Counted from the first letter of the stretch, positions 53,928 to 62,363 are shown. The stretch is 64,000 nt of DNA from Bacillota bacterium (GCA_023390335.1 JAEWCZ010000081.1:134124-198123); one strand, 5' to 3'. The notes: generated by a model from the letters alone, not told the origin. Numbers and translations are program-made.

Positions 53928-54764
53928 GTGAGTACCATTAAGAAGAGAGGCAGGTTATTATTACTTATTATAAGTGTCCTTATTAGTCTATACTGTATTT
54001 TTATTTGGAAAAATGTTTATGATGCCAGCTATACTCCTGAAGGTCCTCAGGCGAATATTTCGGGTATTTTAAAGAAAAATAGGCTTAGTAGCGAAGATTA
54101 TTCTTTCTTATGTAAACAAACAGGTCTTTCGAAAACAGCTCTTGATGAGTTTCGTTTAAACTCTGACGGTAATGAAAAAATACTTTCTATTCAAAATAAC
54201 TATTTTAAAAGGAATAAGATATTCAGAGAACAGTTGAACCCTTTTACAGTTCAGGAATCAATTCTTGTAAACGGCTCTTTAAACAGGTTTATTCAAATGG
54301 CACCGGTAAAAAACGGTGATATTCTTTTGACTAAATCCTGTTACACCCTTTACTGGAGGCATGGTCACTGCGGCATAGTCATTGATGCCAAGAAAGGAAT
54401 AACTCTTGAATCACTTACACCGGGCAGTCACAGCATAACACAGGATATATCCAAATGGCAGTATTTCCCCACTTTTAAGATTTTAAGGCTTAAAAACGCA
54501 GATCAGAAAAAACTTGATGCTATCGCCTCCTTCGCTGCTAAAAATCTTGCAGGGATAAAATACGGTATCTGCTCTCCAAAACGCTATGATGATACCAAGC
54601 CAAAGGTTGAGAACTGCTCACAAATGATATGGCAGGCGTACTATCACTTTGGCTATGATATAGACGGTAATAAAGGCTTGTTGGTGACACCTTCTGATTT
54701 AGCAAAAAGCGATCTTTTTGAAGTTGTTCAAACATTTGGATTTCCTACTGACAAACCTTGGTGA
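53928..54764 (+). CDS. YiiX/YebB-like NlpC/P60-superfamily protein, membrane anchored
   Basis: A 278-residue protein with an N-terminal anchor (RLLLLIISVLISLYCIFIW) and an outer domain that carries GDILLTKS, YWRHGHCGIVIDA (His) and ENCSQMIWQAYY (catalytic-type Cys). This is the circularly permuted NlpC/P60 arrangement of YiiX-type peptidases or amidases. The annotated GTG directly abuts the only ribosome binding site (AGGAG); an ATT three codons later has ideal spacing, so the start is uncertain. Converges on the ECF operon with three bases between stops. Confidence 0.72.
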   Translation: MSTIKKRGRLLLLIISVLISLYCIFIWKNVYDASYTPEGPQANISGILKKNRLSSEDYSFLCKQTGLSKTALDEFRLNSDGNEKILSIQNNYFKRNKIFREQLNPFTVQESILVNGSLNRFIQMAPVKNGDILLTKSCYTLYWRHGHCGIVIDAKKGITLESLTPGSHSITQDISKWQYFPTFKILRLKNADQKKLDAIASFAAKNLAGIKYGICSPKRYDDTKPKVENCSQMIWQAYYHFGYDIDGNKGLLVTPSDLAKSDLFEVVQTFGFPTDKPW

Positions 54765-54767
54765 TTT

Positions 54768-55541
54768 TTATAAAATAACAATACTTGTCAATAATATCAA
54801 TATTGAAAACAGCATCGCTATATAATCCTGACTAATAAAACGATATGCCTTATATCCGCTGTCCTTCTTCCTTAAATTAAATCCTCTCAATTCAGCAGAA
54901 ATTGCACTGCCCTCAATACGTTTTACGGAGGATATAAGAAGGGGAACACAAAGTGGAAGTAATAGTTTAAGCTTCTTTACAGGGTTTTTTGTATCGAATT
55001 CAACACCTCTTGCAGTCTGGGCTTCGATTATACCCGTCATTTCATTTTCGAAAATGGGTATAAATCTCAGGGCTGTTATAAATGCAAAGGTGTACTTATA
55101 CGGTATATGAAGTTTTTGTACCATAACATTTGTTAGATCGCTCATTCTGGTAACTGTCAAAATTATGACCAAAGGCATGGTAGCCCCTACAAGTCTCAAA
55201 ACCAGCAGTATACTAAATTTCAAACCTGTATCGGTAATATACAAATTCAACGGAAGAGTTAAAAGGGTATTCCCTGTTCTAATGAAAAAGATCTGTAGCA
55301 AGAAAAGAACAATTCCTATCTTAAATAGCGTAATAAGCAAAGAAAATGCCCTGTCAATAATTCCGGCAAGATATGCAATAAAAAGGTTTACAGCTATAAT
55401 TCCGATTGTACAATAAATATTGCTGCTGGCAAAACTGCTCAAGCAAAGAAAAAAAGCAATTACCATTTTTGATAGAGGGTTTAACTTGTGTATGATAGTC
55501 TCACCCTGACTGTATTCTAAAATACCCTTCACATTAAGCAC
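54768..55541 (-). CDS. ecfT: ECF transporter transmembrane component EcfT
   Basis: A 257-residue T component with about six helices and the two coupling motifs that insert into the ATPases: AQTARGVEF and SAELRGFNL. It transmits ATP-driven movement to the S component. It overlaps the preceding ATPase gene by eight bases and ends the operon. Confidence 0.9.
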   Translation of the reverse strand: MLNVKGILEYSQGETIIHKLNPLSKMVIAFFLCLSSFASSNIYCTIGIIAVNLFIAYLAGIIDRAFSLLITLFKIGIVLFLLQIFFIRTGNTLLTLPLNLYITDTGLKFSILLVLRLVGATMPLVIILTVTRMSDLTNVMVQKLHIPYKYTFAFITALRFIPIFENEMTGIIEAQTARGVEFDTKNPVKKLKLLLPLCVPLLISSVKRIEGSAISAELRGFNLRKKDSGYKAYRFISQDYIAMLFSILILLTSIVIL

Positions 55542-56343
55542 CCTCTTTCTTGGCTCTTTGCCTTATCATTCCTGTCATTTCATCCAATGTAAATACATTC
55601 TCAAAGCCATTCCCAAGCCGCATAGCTAGGTCAGCTATCTGGGGCGGTGTCAGAGACGCCTCTTTTAATATCTCAGTCCGTGACATTACCCTGCGGCAAA
55701 TATCATCAGCAAGTATACGACCTTCACCCACCACAATTATCCTTTGTGCAAAATCAGCTACCAGCTCCATATCATGGCACACCATGATAACGGTGGTTCC
55801 TTTGATATTAAGCTCATTAATTATCTCCATTATATGCATACATTCCTTGTAGTCTAACCCGGTAGTAGGTTCGTCCAATACCAATATTTCAGGAGACAAC
55901 GCCAGTACTGATGCAAGTGCGACTTTCTGCCTCTCCCCCCTACTCAGAGAAAAGGGATCCTTATCAGCAGATAAATCAAATCTATCTATTGTGTTCCTGC
56001 ACCTTTTTTCTATATCAGCATTGTCTGTCAGAATACATTTTAGGCCGAATTCTATCTCCGCCTTAACTGTGTTGCGACAAATCTGTCTGTCGGGGTTTTG
56101 AAACAGGAATCCTACATGCTTTGCCAGCTCACTTGTCCTTGTTACAGAGGTATTAAGGTTGGCAATGGTGACTACACCCGAAGTGGGTTTAAGTAAGCCG
56201 TTTAGCAGCTTCATGAGAGTAGTTTTTCCCGCACCATTTCTGCCTACTATAGCAACAAATTCTCCTTTTTTGACAGAAAAATTTATATTGTTAAGAATAT
56301 TCTTTTTGTCATATGCAAAACATACGTTGTCGAAATTTATCAC
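55534..56343 (-). CDS. ECF transporter ATPase (EcfA)
   Basis: A 269-residue ABC ATPase: Walker A GRNGAGKTTL, Q-loop GFLFQNPDRQ, signature SLSRGERQKVALA (with Arg-Gly-Glu in place of the usual Gly-Gly-Gln), Walker B ILVLDEPTTGLD and switch His in MVCHD. It pairs with the other EcfA gene. Overlaps both neighbours by a few bases. Confidence 0.9.
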   Translation of the reverse strand: MINFDNVCFAYDKKNILNNINFSVKKGEFVAIVGRNGAGKTTLMKLLNGLLKPTSGVVTIANLNTSVTRTSELAKHVGFLFQNPDRQICRNTVKAEIEFGLKCILTDNADIEKRCRNTIDRFDLSADKDPFSLSRGERQKVALASVLALSPEILVLDEPTTGLDYKECMHIMEIINELNIKGTTVIMVCHDMELVADFAQRIIVVGEGRILADDICRRVMSRTEILKEASLTPPQIADLAMRLGNGFENVFTLDEMTGMIRQRAKKEGA

Positions 56344-57188
56344 CCGAGTACACCCCTCACCATGGTTTCGGCTTCCTTTATGTTAACTGGAACCGGCCCA
56401 TTGTATATTTTAAGCTGATTAAGATTGTTTGCAAGAGTTGCTACCCTTGGGCAGTTAACACCAATTTCAGTCAATCTGGACGTATCACTCAGCACCTCTT
56501 TTGGTGTCCCCTCCAGATAGATTTTACCTTTGTCCAAAATTATGATTCTCTTGGAATACTCGCTGAGCAACATTATTTTTTGTTCTACGACTATAATTGT
56601 TATGTTCAAGGTTTCATTCAACATTTTCAACATGTTATATATCTGTAAGCTGCTCTGTGGGTCGAGTTCTGCAGTTGGCTCGTCAAGCACCAGTATGTCA
56701 GGCATCATTGCAACTACAGCCGATATGGCAACCTTTTGCTTTTGACCACCACTAAGTGTATTGATGTTTCTATAACGTAAATCTTCTATACCCACCATTT
56801 TAAGGATATCTGTTATTCTTTTCTCGATTTCTTCTTTTGGGACTCCGAAATTTTCCAGTCCAAATAATATCTCATCTTCAACAACTGAGGATACCATCTG
56901 TCCGTCGATATCCTGAAATACACTTCCTACACTCAATGCCAGTTGCGTCGGTGACGCGTCAACAGTATCATGCCCATTCACTTTGACCTCACCATAAAAG
57001 TCACCTTGATAGTGATGTGGAATAACTCCGTTAACTGCATAGGTAAAGGTTGACTTGCCTGCTCCACTATTTCCTATGATACCCACGAAATCACCTTTTT
57101 GGATTGAGAGGTTTTTTATTGTTAATGCAGGCTTTTCACCTGTTTTATATTTAAATGAAAAATCCTTAAATTCAATCATCTTTTCCAC
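56340..57188 (-). CDS. ECF transporter ATPase (EcfA')
   Basis: A 282-residue ABC ATPase: Walker A GNSGAGKSTF, Q-loop VFQDIDGQMV, canonical signature TLSGGQKQKVAISA, Walker B ILVLDEPTAELD. The switch position reads VVEQ rather than His-Asp, so one of the two ATP sites may be degenerate, as in many heterodimeric ECF ATPases. Overlaps the S-component gene by 17 bp. Confidence 0.9.
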   Translation of the reverse strand: MEKMIEFKDFSFKYKTGEKPALTIKNLSIQKGDFVGIIGNSGAGKSTFTYAVNGVIPHHYQGDFYGEVKVNGHDTVDASPTQLALSVGSVFQDIDGQMVSSVVEDEILFGLENFGVPKEEIEKRITDILKMVGIEDLRYRNINTLSGGQKQKVAISAVVAMMPDILVLDEPTAELDPQSSLQIYNMLKMLNETLNITIIVVEQKIMLLSEYSKRIIILDKGKIYLEGTPKEVLSDTSRLTEIGVNCPRVATLANNLNQLKIYNGPVPVNIKEAETMVRGVLG

Positions 57189-57732
57189 GTCCCAATGCCA
57201 GTTTTACAGGTACATAAAGTATTTGAACTATTATTGCATTTACTATAGCAGTTAACAGTATCATTATTGAAAACGCACTGAAGGGTATTGCCTCTACATC
57301 CGCACCTGCATAAAATGCAATATACAATATTCCCAGATAAGAAAGACCACTTGCCAGAGTACTCAAAAAAGTACCTAATACGGGTTTTAGTAATGAATAC
57401 ATTTTAAACTTAAGAGGTAGGCTAATAAGAACAGCCATTACAAAAGCACCTAAGGGCTCACTTATTAAATTTATGTACGGTGTCCCCGGAAAAACCTGAC
57501 AGATGGCTCCTGCTATAATACCTATGACTATAGCTTCAGATAACTTTGGCTTTATTATAAGAATTGCCAGACAATACATTGCAATAATAAAATTTGGCTT
57601 CATACCAGCATTGAACATTGAGCCTACAAAGAACTTCAATACAGCCCCCGTTGCAAGTAACACACCTACTAGAATTACATCGGAAATTGTGAGTCCTGCT
57701 TTTTTCTCTTTAAGAACTACTCTTTTTTCCAT
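57172..57732 (-). CDS. trpP: TrpP-like tryptophan transporter, S component of the ECF system
   Basis: A 186-residue membrane protein with about six helices. The stretches MFNAGMKPNFIIAMYCL, KLSEAIVIGIIAGAICQVFPG and NLISEPLGAFVMAVL resemble, from memory, Bacillus TrpP/YhaG, a tryptophan transporter, and S components of ECF transporters in general. Its operon supplies its own EcfA, EcfA' and EcfT, making a dedicated (group I) importer. The leader contains a TRAP-type array, strong independent support for tryptophan as substrate. GGAGG lies seven bases before the ATG but inside a hairpin. Confidence 0.8.
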   Translation of the reverse strand: MEKRVVLKEKKAGLTISDVILVGVLLATGAVLKFFVGSMFNAGMKPNFIIAMYCLAILIIKPKLSEAIVIGIIAGAICQVFPGTPYINLISEPLGAFVMAVLISLPLKFKMYSLLKPVLGTFLSTLASGLSYLGILYIAFYAGADVEAIPFSAFSIMILLTAIVNAIIVQILYVPVKLALGRGKDD

Positions 57733-57736
57733 AAAA

Positions 57737-57770
57737 AAACCTCCATCAATATTTTTATGAGTAGAGGTTT
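57737..57770 (-). promoter_or_regulatory. Shine-Dalgarno-sequestering hairpin of trpP
   Basis: In the minus-strand RNA AAACCUC (57764-57770) can pair with GAGGUUU (57737-57743), which contains most of the GGAGG ribosome binding site (57740-57744). A U run follows before the AUG, so weak termination is also possible. Confidence 0.6.
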
Positions 57771-57838
57771 CGAATTGATATATATAATTTTATCAGCAAA
57801 GCTAAATACAACCTATTAAGTCAACAGGCGTATTCATT

Positions 57839-57891
57839 CTTTTCTGTTCTCATCTCATCTCGTCTAAGCTCGTCTCTTCTCATCTCTACTT
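57839..57891 (-). promoter_or_regulatory. TRAP (MtrB)-type RNA binding site, 11 NAG triplets
   Basis: Reading the minus strand 5' to 3', NAG triplets occur every five bases: AAG, four GAG, UAG, three GAG, CAG, AAG. The central eight (57849-57886) are all GAG or UAG, each separated by exactly two bases. TRAP is an 11-mer ring that binds about eleven (G/U)AG repeats spaced 2-3 nt when loaded with tryptophan. The array sits at the predicted 5' end of the trpP/ECF mRNA. Confidence 0.8.
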
Positions 57892-57897
57892 GTAAAG

Positions 57898-57927
57898 AAT
57901 ATAACATTTGTCGGCAAGCCTTGTCAA
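57898..57927 (-). promoter_or_regulatory. Sigma-A promoter of the trpP-ECF operon
   Basis: TTGACA (57922-57927), 18-bp spacer, TATATT (57898-57903) on the minus strand. The expected start falls near 57891, the first triplet of the TRAP-type array, leaving a leader of about 160 nt before trpP. Confidence 0.75.
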
Positions 57928-57971
57928 TATAAGACAATAAATATTACAATTTATAATTAAATTACCTCAAT

Positions 57972-59996
57972 TTACTTTTTTATACATTTTAGGACTTTAT
58001 TGTAATAGTCAGTTTCTAATATTTTTGCGGAGTATGTAAACATGGTGTTTACACGTTGTGAAATATCATCCCTGTATTGTTTGTTAACAGATTCGATTGT
58101 TTCTCCCTCTGGCAAAATAAATTTACCGCTTTTTGAATTGTAGCGGGCTTTGTCCGTCAGCCAACTCCAGTTTGAGAACACAACGAGTGGTGGTGAATCA
58201 GACAGTATATCTCTTCCCATGAGTAACCTAGAGTCATATTCCACGCCCATTAGGTTAGAAATTGTAGGCAAAATATCTAGACTGGAACAGGGCTTGTTTA
58301 TTTCTTCAGATTTGATTCCCTTTGACCATAGTATAAATATCCCTTTATACAGTTCAAAGTTTGTTTCTACCTGATGCCCTGCAAGTTCGCTTATCTCACT
58401 ATTTTTAAGTCCATATGGATAGTGGTCAGGACTTATAGCAATAAGTGTATCTTCTGCAAGCCCAGATTTTTCAAGTCTGGCTATTAATTCTCCCATAGCC
58501 CTATCAAATTCTATATTACATGCAAGATAAGCTTTTACTGCACTTGAATATGGCAGATCTTTTACAAGCTCCCTATTTTTTTCGGACATGGCATTTCCGT
58601 TAAAGGTATACATCAAGTGCCCGCTTACAGTCATATAATATGTGTGAAATGGTGTTTTACCAATATAGTCGTCTGTGGTCTTCTGGATCATTTCAAGGTC
58701 TGATTCCGGCCAGGATTTGGTCATTTTAAGTCCATTACCGACAGCTTTAAAATCATACCCCATATTTGGGTGGGATACATCTCGGTGATAGTAGGTGTAA
58801 GAATGGTCATGGTATGCTCGTGTACCATATCCAAGCTTTTTCAGCTGGTTTCCCATACAGAAAGGCATATAATTTTTCCCAGAAACATAGAAACTCCATA
58901 TTCCGGGTTTTGGTATCAATGAGTTGCAAGCTACATATTCTCCGTCTGATGTACTTACTCCCCATATTGGCGTATAAAAGTTGGTAAATCGAAAGCCTTC
59001 TTCAGACATTTTATACAATGTCGGTGTTAAATCCTTGTTCACCGCATATGGCGAAAATCCCTCAGCGGTTATCATTATGAGATTTTTACCTTTGAACATT
59101 CCGGTATATTTATTCTTCTTGGTTGGTATGACAGAATTAAAGTACTTGTGCATTGAAGTGATATTTGGGTCATTTTCATTTGCAATAAGTTTGTTAAAAT
59201 CAATATCGATTATGTTATAGTCATTATTTATTTCAGATATTGGCTGCGGGTCCTTATCAACTTTGGCATCTGCTATTTGTAAATTCTGTCCCTCTTTTAC
59301 CACATCATTGTCGGAATTATCGGAAATATCGGTGTTATCGGAGTTTTTAAACCCAAATATAAGATGCTTCACATCCAAACGTGAAGTTGTAAGCATACCG
59401 AATCTGTTTACAGATAAGTCAGGTATTATTGCCTTTGAATAAAGAAAACCGGTACTTAGTTCCCCGTGACCAGATACAGAAACCATTATGGTTGATGTTA
59501 TCTGGAAACAAACCATTATAACGGCCAAACATCCCTTGGTTTTATTTGATGTCTTCCCCATAATAAATACTTTTTTTGCCAATACAATCAATAATAAAGG
59601 CACCAGCATACAGAGTATAGCTGCTACTTTACCTTTTATAGCAGCAAGACCCTCCTGCCAAAACTGAAGAACCTGACCCGTTCCGTTTAATGAATATACA
59701 GCCAGAAAAGTATTAAATATCTGATAATAAACAATTTGAACTATATATACAAACGTTAGAAATAAAGTAAGTACTATGGATATAATTCTATTAACTCTGC
59801 TGTTGAACAAGCTGCATACTAAATACAAAAGTATGCCTGCAGGAATCGAAAATAGCACCATATAGACTAAACCGATGTTGAATAGTTCTTTAAATACAGC
59901 TATTTTAAATACTGACTCAAGATATATTATAGATATAGGGAAAAATAGTATTGAGCCATAATGTTGTAAACGGGCTATTTTATTATCCACATACAT
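57972..59996 (-). CDS. LTA synthase family sulfatase-like membrane protein
   Basis: A 674-residue protein. The N-terminal part (to about residue 200) has five membrane helices; a linker with an Asn/Asp-rich stretch follows; the extracellular alkaline-phosphatase-fold domain has metal-ligand Glu312 (ITAEGFSPY), nucleophile-type Thr349 (GVSTSDGEY), and SPDHYPYG. It is of LtaS type: it would transfer glycerol phosphate or a similar group to an anionic polymer or lipid outside the membrane. The ATG at 59996 touches AGGA; the GTG at 59990 has better spacing, so the protein may begin two codons later. Not obviously linked to its neighbours. Confidence 0.85.
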   Translation of the reverse strand: MYVDNKIARLQHYGSILFFPISIIYLESVFKIAVFKELFNIGLVYMVLFSIPAGILLYLVCSLFNSRVNRIISIVLTLFLTFVYIVQIVYYQIFNTFLAVYSLNGTGQVLQFWQEGLAAIKGKVAAILCMLVPLLLIVLAKKVFIMGKTSNKTKGCLAVIMVCFQITSTIMVSVSGHGELSTGFLYSKAIIPDLSVNRFGMLTTSRLDVKHLIFGFKNSDNTDISDNSDNDVVKEGQNLQIADAKVDKDPQPISEINNDYNIIDIDFNKLIANENDPNITSMHKYFNSVIPTKKNKYTGMFKGKNLIMITAEGFSPYAVNKDLTPTLYKMSEEGFRFTNFYTPIWGVSTSDGEYVACNSLIPKPGIWSFYVSGKNYMPFCMGNQLKKLGYGTRAYHDHSYTYYHRDVSHPNMGYDFKAVGNGLKMTKSWPESDLEMIQKTTDDYIGKTPFHTYYMTVSGHLMYTFNGNAMSEKNRELVKDLPYSSAVKAYLACNIEFDRAMGELIARLEKSGLAEDTLIAISPDHYPYGLKNSEISELAGHQVETNFELYKGIFILWSKGIKSEEINKPCSSLDILPTISNLMGVEYDSRLLMGRDILSDSPPLVVFSNWSWLTDKARYNSKSGKFILPEGETIESVNKQYRDDISQRVNTMFTYSAKILETDYYNKVLKCIKK

Positions 59997-60122
59997 TCCT
60001 GCTCTCTAATAATTTTGTAATAATATCTGTACATTTATTATCAGTAAATCCGCCAACAATATGATATGTCAGCTACACTTTTTTACTGGAACTTATGGGT
60101 TGTTATGCCTTTTTTACGCCTT

Positions 60123-60704
60123 TTATTTTCCTTCTACAAAATATGTTGCTTCCATGTCTGCCGTACACAATGCAAATGCAAGCGGAAATTGCTCAAATGC
60201 ATCTCCTATGCACCTCTTATCTTCACAGCCCGAAAAACCCATGTGATATCGTATAGCAAATGCTTCTTCTCTGGTCAGCTTCATAAACCCTGTTATTATG
60301 TATACAGATTTTTCACCATGTCCGTAAGGCAGCCTGTCATCATATTCATAAGTTGGAACAGTCTGCCAAACACCACGTTCGTCCTTCACATTCCGTGTTC
60401 CCGGTCTGTAACAGTTTATTTTACATAAATCATGTAAAAGTGCTGATATTGCAATGGTTTCGGAATCGTAGTTTAAACCATATATGTCCTTTACCCTTGT
60501 CCTTGATAAGTAATCAACCAAACATTCATATACATTTATACTATGTTCAACCAAACCACCTTCGTAAGAACCGTGAAACCTCGTACTTGCCGGGGCTGTA
60601 AAGAAATCGCTTGATTTAGACAGCATATATTCCAATAGTTTATCGGCTCCGTCACGTTTAATATATGTATTATATAATTCAATATATCTATCTTTTAAAT
60701 TCAT
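60123..60704 (-). CDS. HD-domain phosphohydrolase
   Basis: A 193-residue single HD domain protein: GGLVEHSINVYECL, SALLHDLCKINCY, and the HGEKSVYIITGFMKLTREEA segment match the TraI/HDIG-type hydrolases of clostridia and phage. The ATG at 60704 sits behind AAGGGG; the GTG at 60719 overlaps this site. Substrate unknown; nucleotide hydrolysis is likely. Upstream of the LTA-synthase-like gene by 127 bp. Confidence 0.78.
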   Translation of the reverse strand: MNLKDRYIELYNTYIKRDGADKLLEYMLSKSSDFFTAPASTRFHGSYEGGLVEHSINVYECLVDYLSRTRVKDIYGLNYDSETIAISALLHDLCKINCYRPGTRNVKDERGVWQTVPTYEYDDRLPYGHGEKSVYIITGFMKLTREEAFAIRYHMGFSGCEDKRCIGDAFEQFPLAFALCTADMEATYFVEGK

Positions 60705-60798
60705 ATGTAACCCCTTCACTCGGATAATTTCTGATATTCCTACTGTAACAAGCTATTTTATTATAATATTTTTGTAAGAAACAAAACAAGAGAAACTT

Positions 60799-60845
60799 TT
60801 AAAAAAGCTGTACAGTACCTGAACCTCAGGAAAACTGTACAGCTT
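60799..60845 (-). terminator. Terminator after dockerin-chagasin gene
   Basis: A perfect 11-bp stem AAGCTGTACAG/CTGTACAGCTT with an inner CCTGA/TCAGG stem, followed on the minus strand by CTTTTTT; 33 bp past the stop. Confidence 0.85.
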
Positions 60846-60877
60846 CATAAATTAAATTTCTTAATTGTTGTACTTCA

Positions 60878-61828
60878 TTAAACTACATTTATATCGAATT
60901 GCGCACCATTAGAAAAATATGAGCCTCCTTTAAATAGAAGCTTATAGCTTCCGGGTTTCACTGCAGTAAATGTCCATTGTGTCAAATTTAGAGCATCTGC
61001 CATTCCCGGGTGATCCTCAAATAATTCTTTTTTGAGTAAACAAATTGCTGTTTCATCAGGATTGGAATAACTCCAACTACCCCCAAATATTCCCCCACCA
61101 ATAAGCGCTATATTAAATGAATCACCTTGTTTTACGTTTATCGTACGACCAACATCACTTACATATATATCGTATTTGAAGGTTTCCAGCGGTTCCACGT
61201 CTGTTTCCCAGGGACGCCTGTATGTAAATTGAAGTGTATGCTTTCCCGATTTTACTGCTTTAAATGTCCATACCTTTTGAACAGGAGTACCTACAAGATT
61301 AGGGGTAAAACAATAGCTGTCTACAGAAACCAAATTAGCTGCATCAGCATCCGTTATTACATAATCCCACTGATATCCTGTTGACCCGTTTTCCTGTAAT
61401 GAAATTTGAAATGTATCTAAGGAATCAATAAGCATAAGATATGTACTGCTGTTATTATAGGTACTTGGATATCTTGTCTCAACAGGGAAAGTTCTTATAT
61501 CTCCAATGAGCAATTTTTTCATTAATGCTAAATCTAATGAATTAGCATCCCCATCACCATTCAAATCTGCCGCTTTCATATTGACTGTATCAGGATCGGT
61601 TGTTCCCAATAACATTATTTTCATTTCTGCATAATCAAGAGAATCGACCTTATTATCACTATTGAGATCACCGAAAAGTGTATAACTACTCACCACACCG
61701 TCATCAGTACTTGATATCGCCGCACTTACTTTTGCTGGAGCAATAAGGATTGAAAACATAACTACAGACATAACAACGGCAATGCACTTTTTGACTCTAC
61801 TTGACACCCATTTACAATCTTTTTTCAT
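60878..61828 (-). CDS. Secreted dockerin protein with chagasin-like protease inhibitor domains (cyspin type)
   Basis: A 316-residue cellulosomal protein. Signal peptide at about residues 1-38 (VVMSVVMFSILIAPAKVSA). Next is an N-terminal type I dockerin at about 50-110 with two calcium loops, DLNSDNKVDSLD and DLNGDGDANSLD, both with Ser-Leu at the recognition positions. Then comes a chagasin (inhibitor I42) domain with NGSTGYQWDY and YRRPWE, matching the NPTTGY and RPW loops, and a second, degenerate repeat to the end. Chagasins block papain-like cysteine proteases. Described clostridial cyspins are thought to protect cellulosomes. ATG at 61828 behind GGAGG; upstream codons lie in the leader. 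Confidence 0.87.
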   Translation of the reverse strand: MKKDCKWVSSRVKKCIAVVMSVVMFSILIAPAKVSAAISSTDDGVVSSYTLFGDLNSDNKVDSLDYAEMKIMLLGTTDPDTVNMKAADLNGDGDANSLDLALMKKLLIGDIRTFPVETRYPSTYNNSSTYLMLIDSLDTFQISLQENGSTGYQWDYVITDADAANLVSVDSYCFTPNLVGTPVQKVWTFKAVKSGKHTLQFTYRRPWETDVEPLETFKYDIYVSDVGRTINVKQGDSFNIALIGGGIFGGSWSYSNPDETAICLLKKELFEDHPGMADALNLTQWTFTAVKPGSYKLLFKGGSYFSNGAQFDINVV

Positions 61829-61949
61829 TATTATTTCCTCCTTTAATAAGCTATTTTCAAACCTTTTTGTTTTATATAGTGTATTAAGAGTTTTTATAGA
61901 AAAGTGATATAAGATATTACATTTTATGGTAAGTATGGTTCTTATATAC

Positions 61950-61978
61950 ATTATAGTAAAGAGGATAATAAAAGTCAA
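61950..61978 (-). promoter_or_regulatory. Sigma-A promoter of dockerin-chagasin gene
   Basis: TTGACT (61973-61978), 17-bp spacer and TATAAT (61950-61955) on the minus strand, giving a leader of about 115 nt. Confidence 0.75.
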
Positions 61979-62001
61979 TTTTCTTTATAAGATCATTAGG
62001 T

Positions 62002-62163
62002 TTAACTGCCTGAATTAGAAAAGGTCTTCTTTGCAAGTGTTCCGTCACCATTGTAGTCATATAGGGTGAAATTCCCGTTTTCGTCAGTGGCTTTCACCAT
62101 GCTCCCAAGGGTATTATATTCATAAGTCTTGAAGTATCCTAATGGGTTGGTTTCATTTAAACC
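62002..62163 (-). pseudogene. RHS/YD-repeat protein remnant (3' end)
   Basis: The minus strand reads without stop through NPLGYFKTYEYNTLGSMV and ENGNFTLYDYNGDGTLAKK, two YD/RHS-type repeats, ending in TAA at 62002-62004. Upstream in frame there is a stop and no start or ribosome binding site, so this is a fragment of about 53 codons. RHS proteins are large secreted or wall-associated toxins; here only the debris of one is left. Confidence 0.6.
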
Positions 62164-62262
62164 TTAACCCGTTAATCTTTTTTATGTCGGTGACGGTATG
62201 GGTGTCCATGGAAACTATCATTTAATGATTATTAATTAATGGTTTTAAAACATTATAGAAAA
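62164..62262. other. Intergenic stretch beyond RHS remnant
   Basis: AT-rich, with one short minus-strand open stretch without start signals. I see no RNA gene or known repeat in it; it may be eroded RHS-gene sequence. Confidence 0.3.
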
Positions 62263-62292
62263 TTACAAGTCTTGATATAACAATGTTATAAT
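62263..62292 (+). promoter_or_regulatory. Candidate promoter of mini transcription unit
   Basis: TTACAA (62263-62268), 18-bp spacer and TATAAT (62287-62292) on the plus strand. Confidence 0.45.
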
Positions 62293-62328
62293 AGCTTGCT
62301 GCTACAGCCGTCACTTTTTGGAGGCGTA

Positions 62329-62349
62329 ATGAAATATAAGGATATATAG
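62329..62349 (+). CDS. Six-codon reading frame with strong ribosome binding site
   Basis: TTTTTGGAGGCGTA precedes ATG, which opens a frame MKYKDI that stops at once. It is framed by a promoter-like sequence and a terminator. It could be a leader peptide or the stump of a deleted gene. Confidence 0.3.
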   Translation: MKYKDI

Positions 62350-62363
62350 AAATAACAAAAAAT

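Noticed and set aside
57839..57891. Simple purine-rich repeat or T-box leader as explanation for the trpP leader
   Set aside because: The triplets keep an exact 5-nt phase with varied spacers, unlike a slippage repeat, and no T-box sequence (AGGGUGGNACCGCG) or specifier stem is visible.
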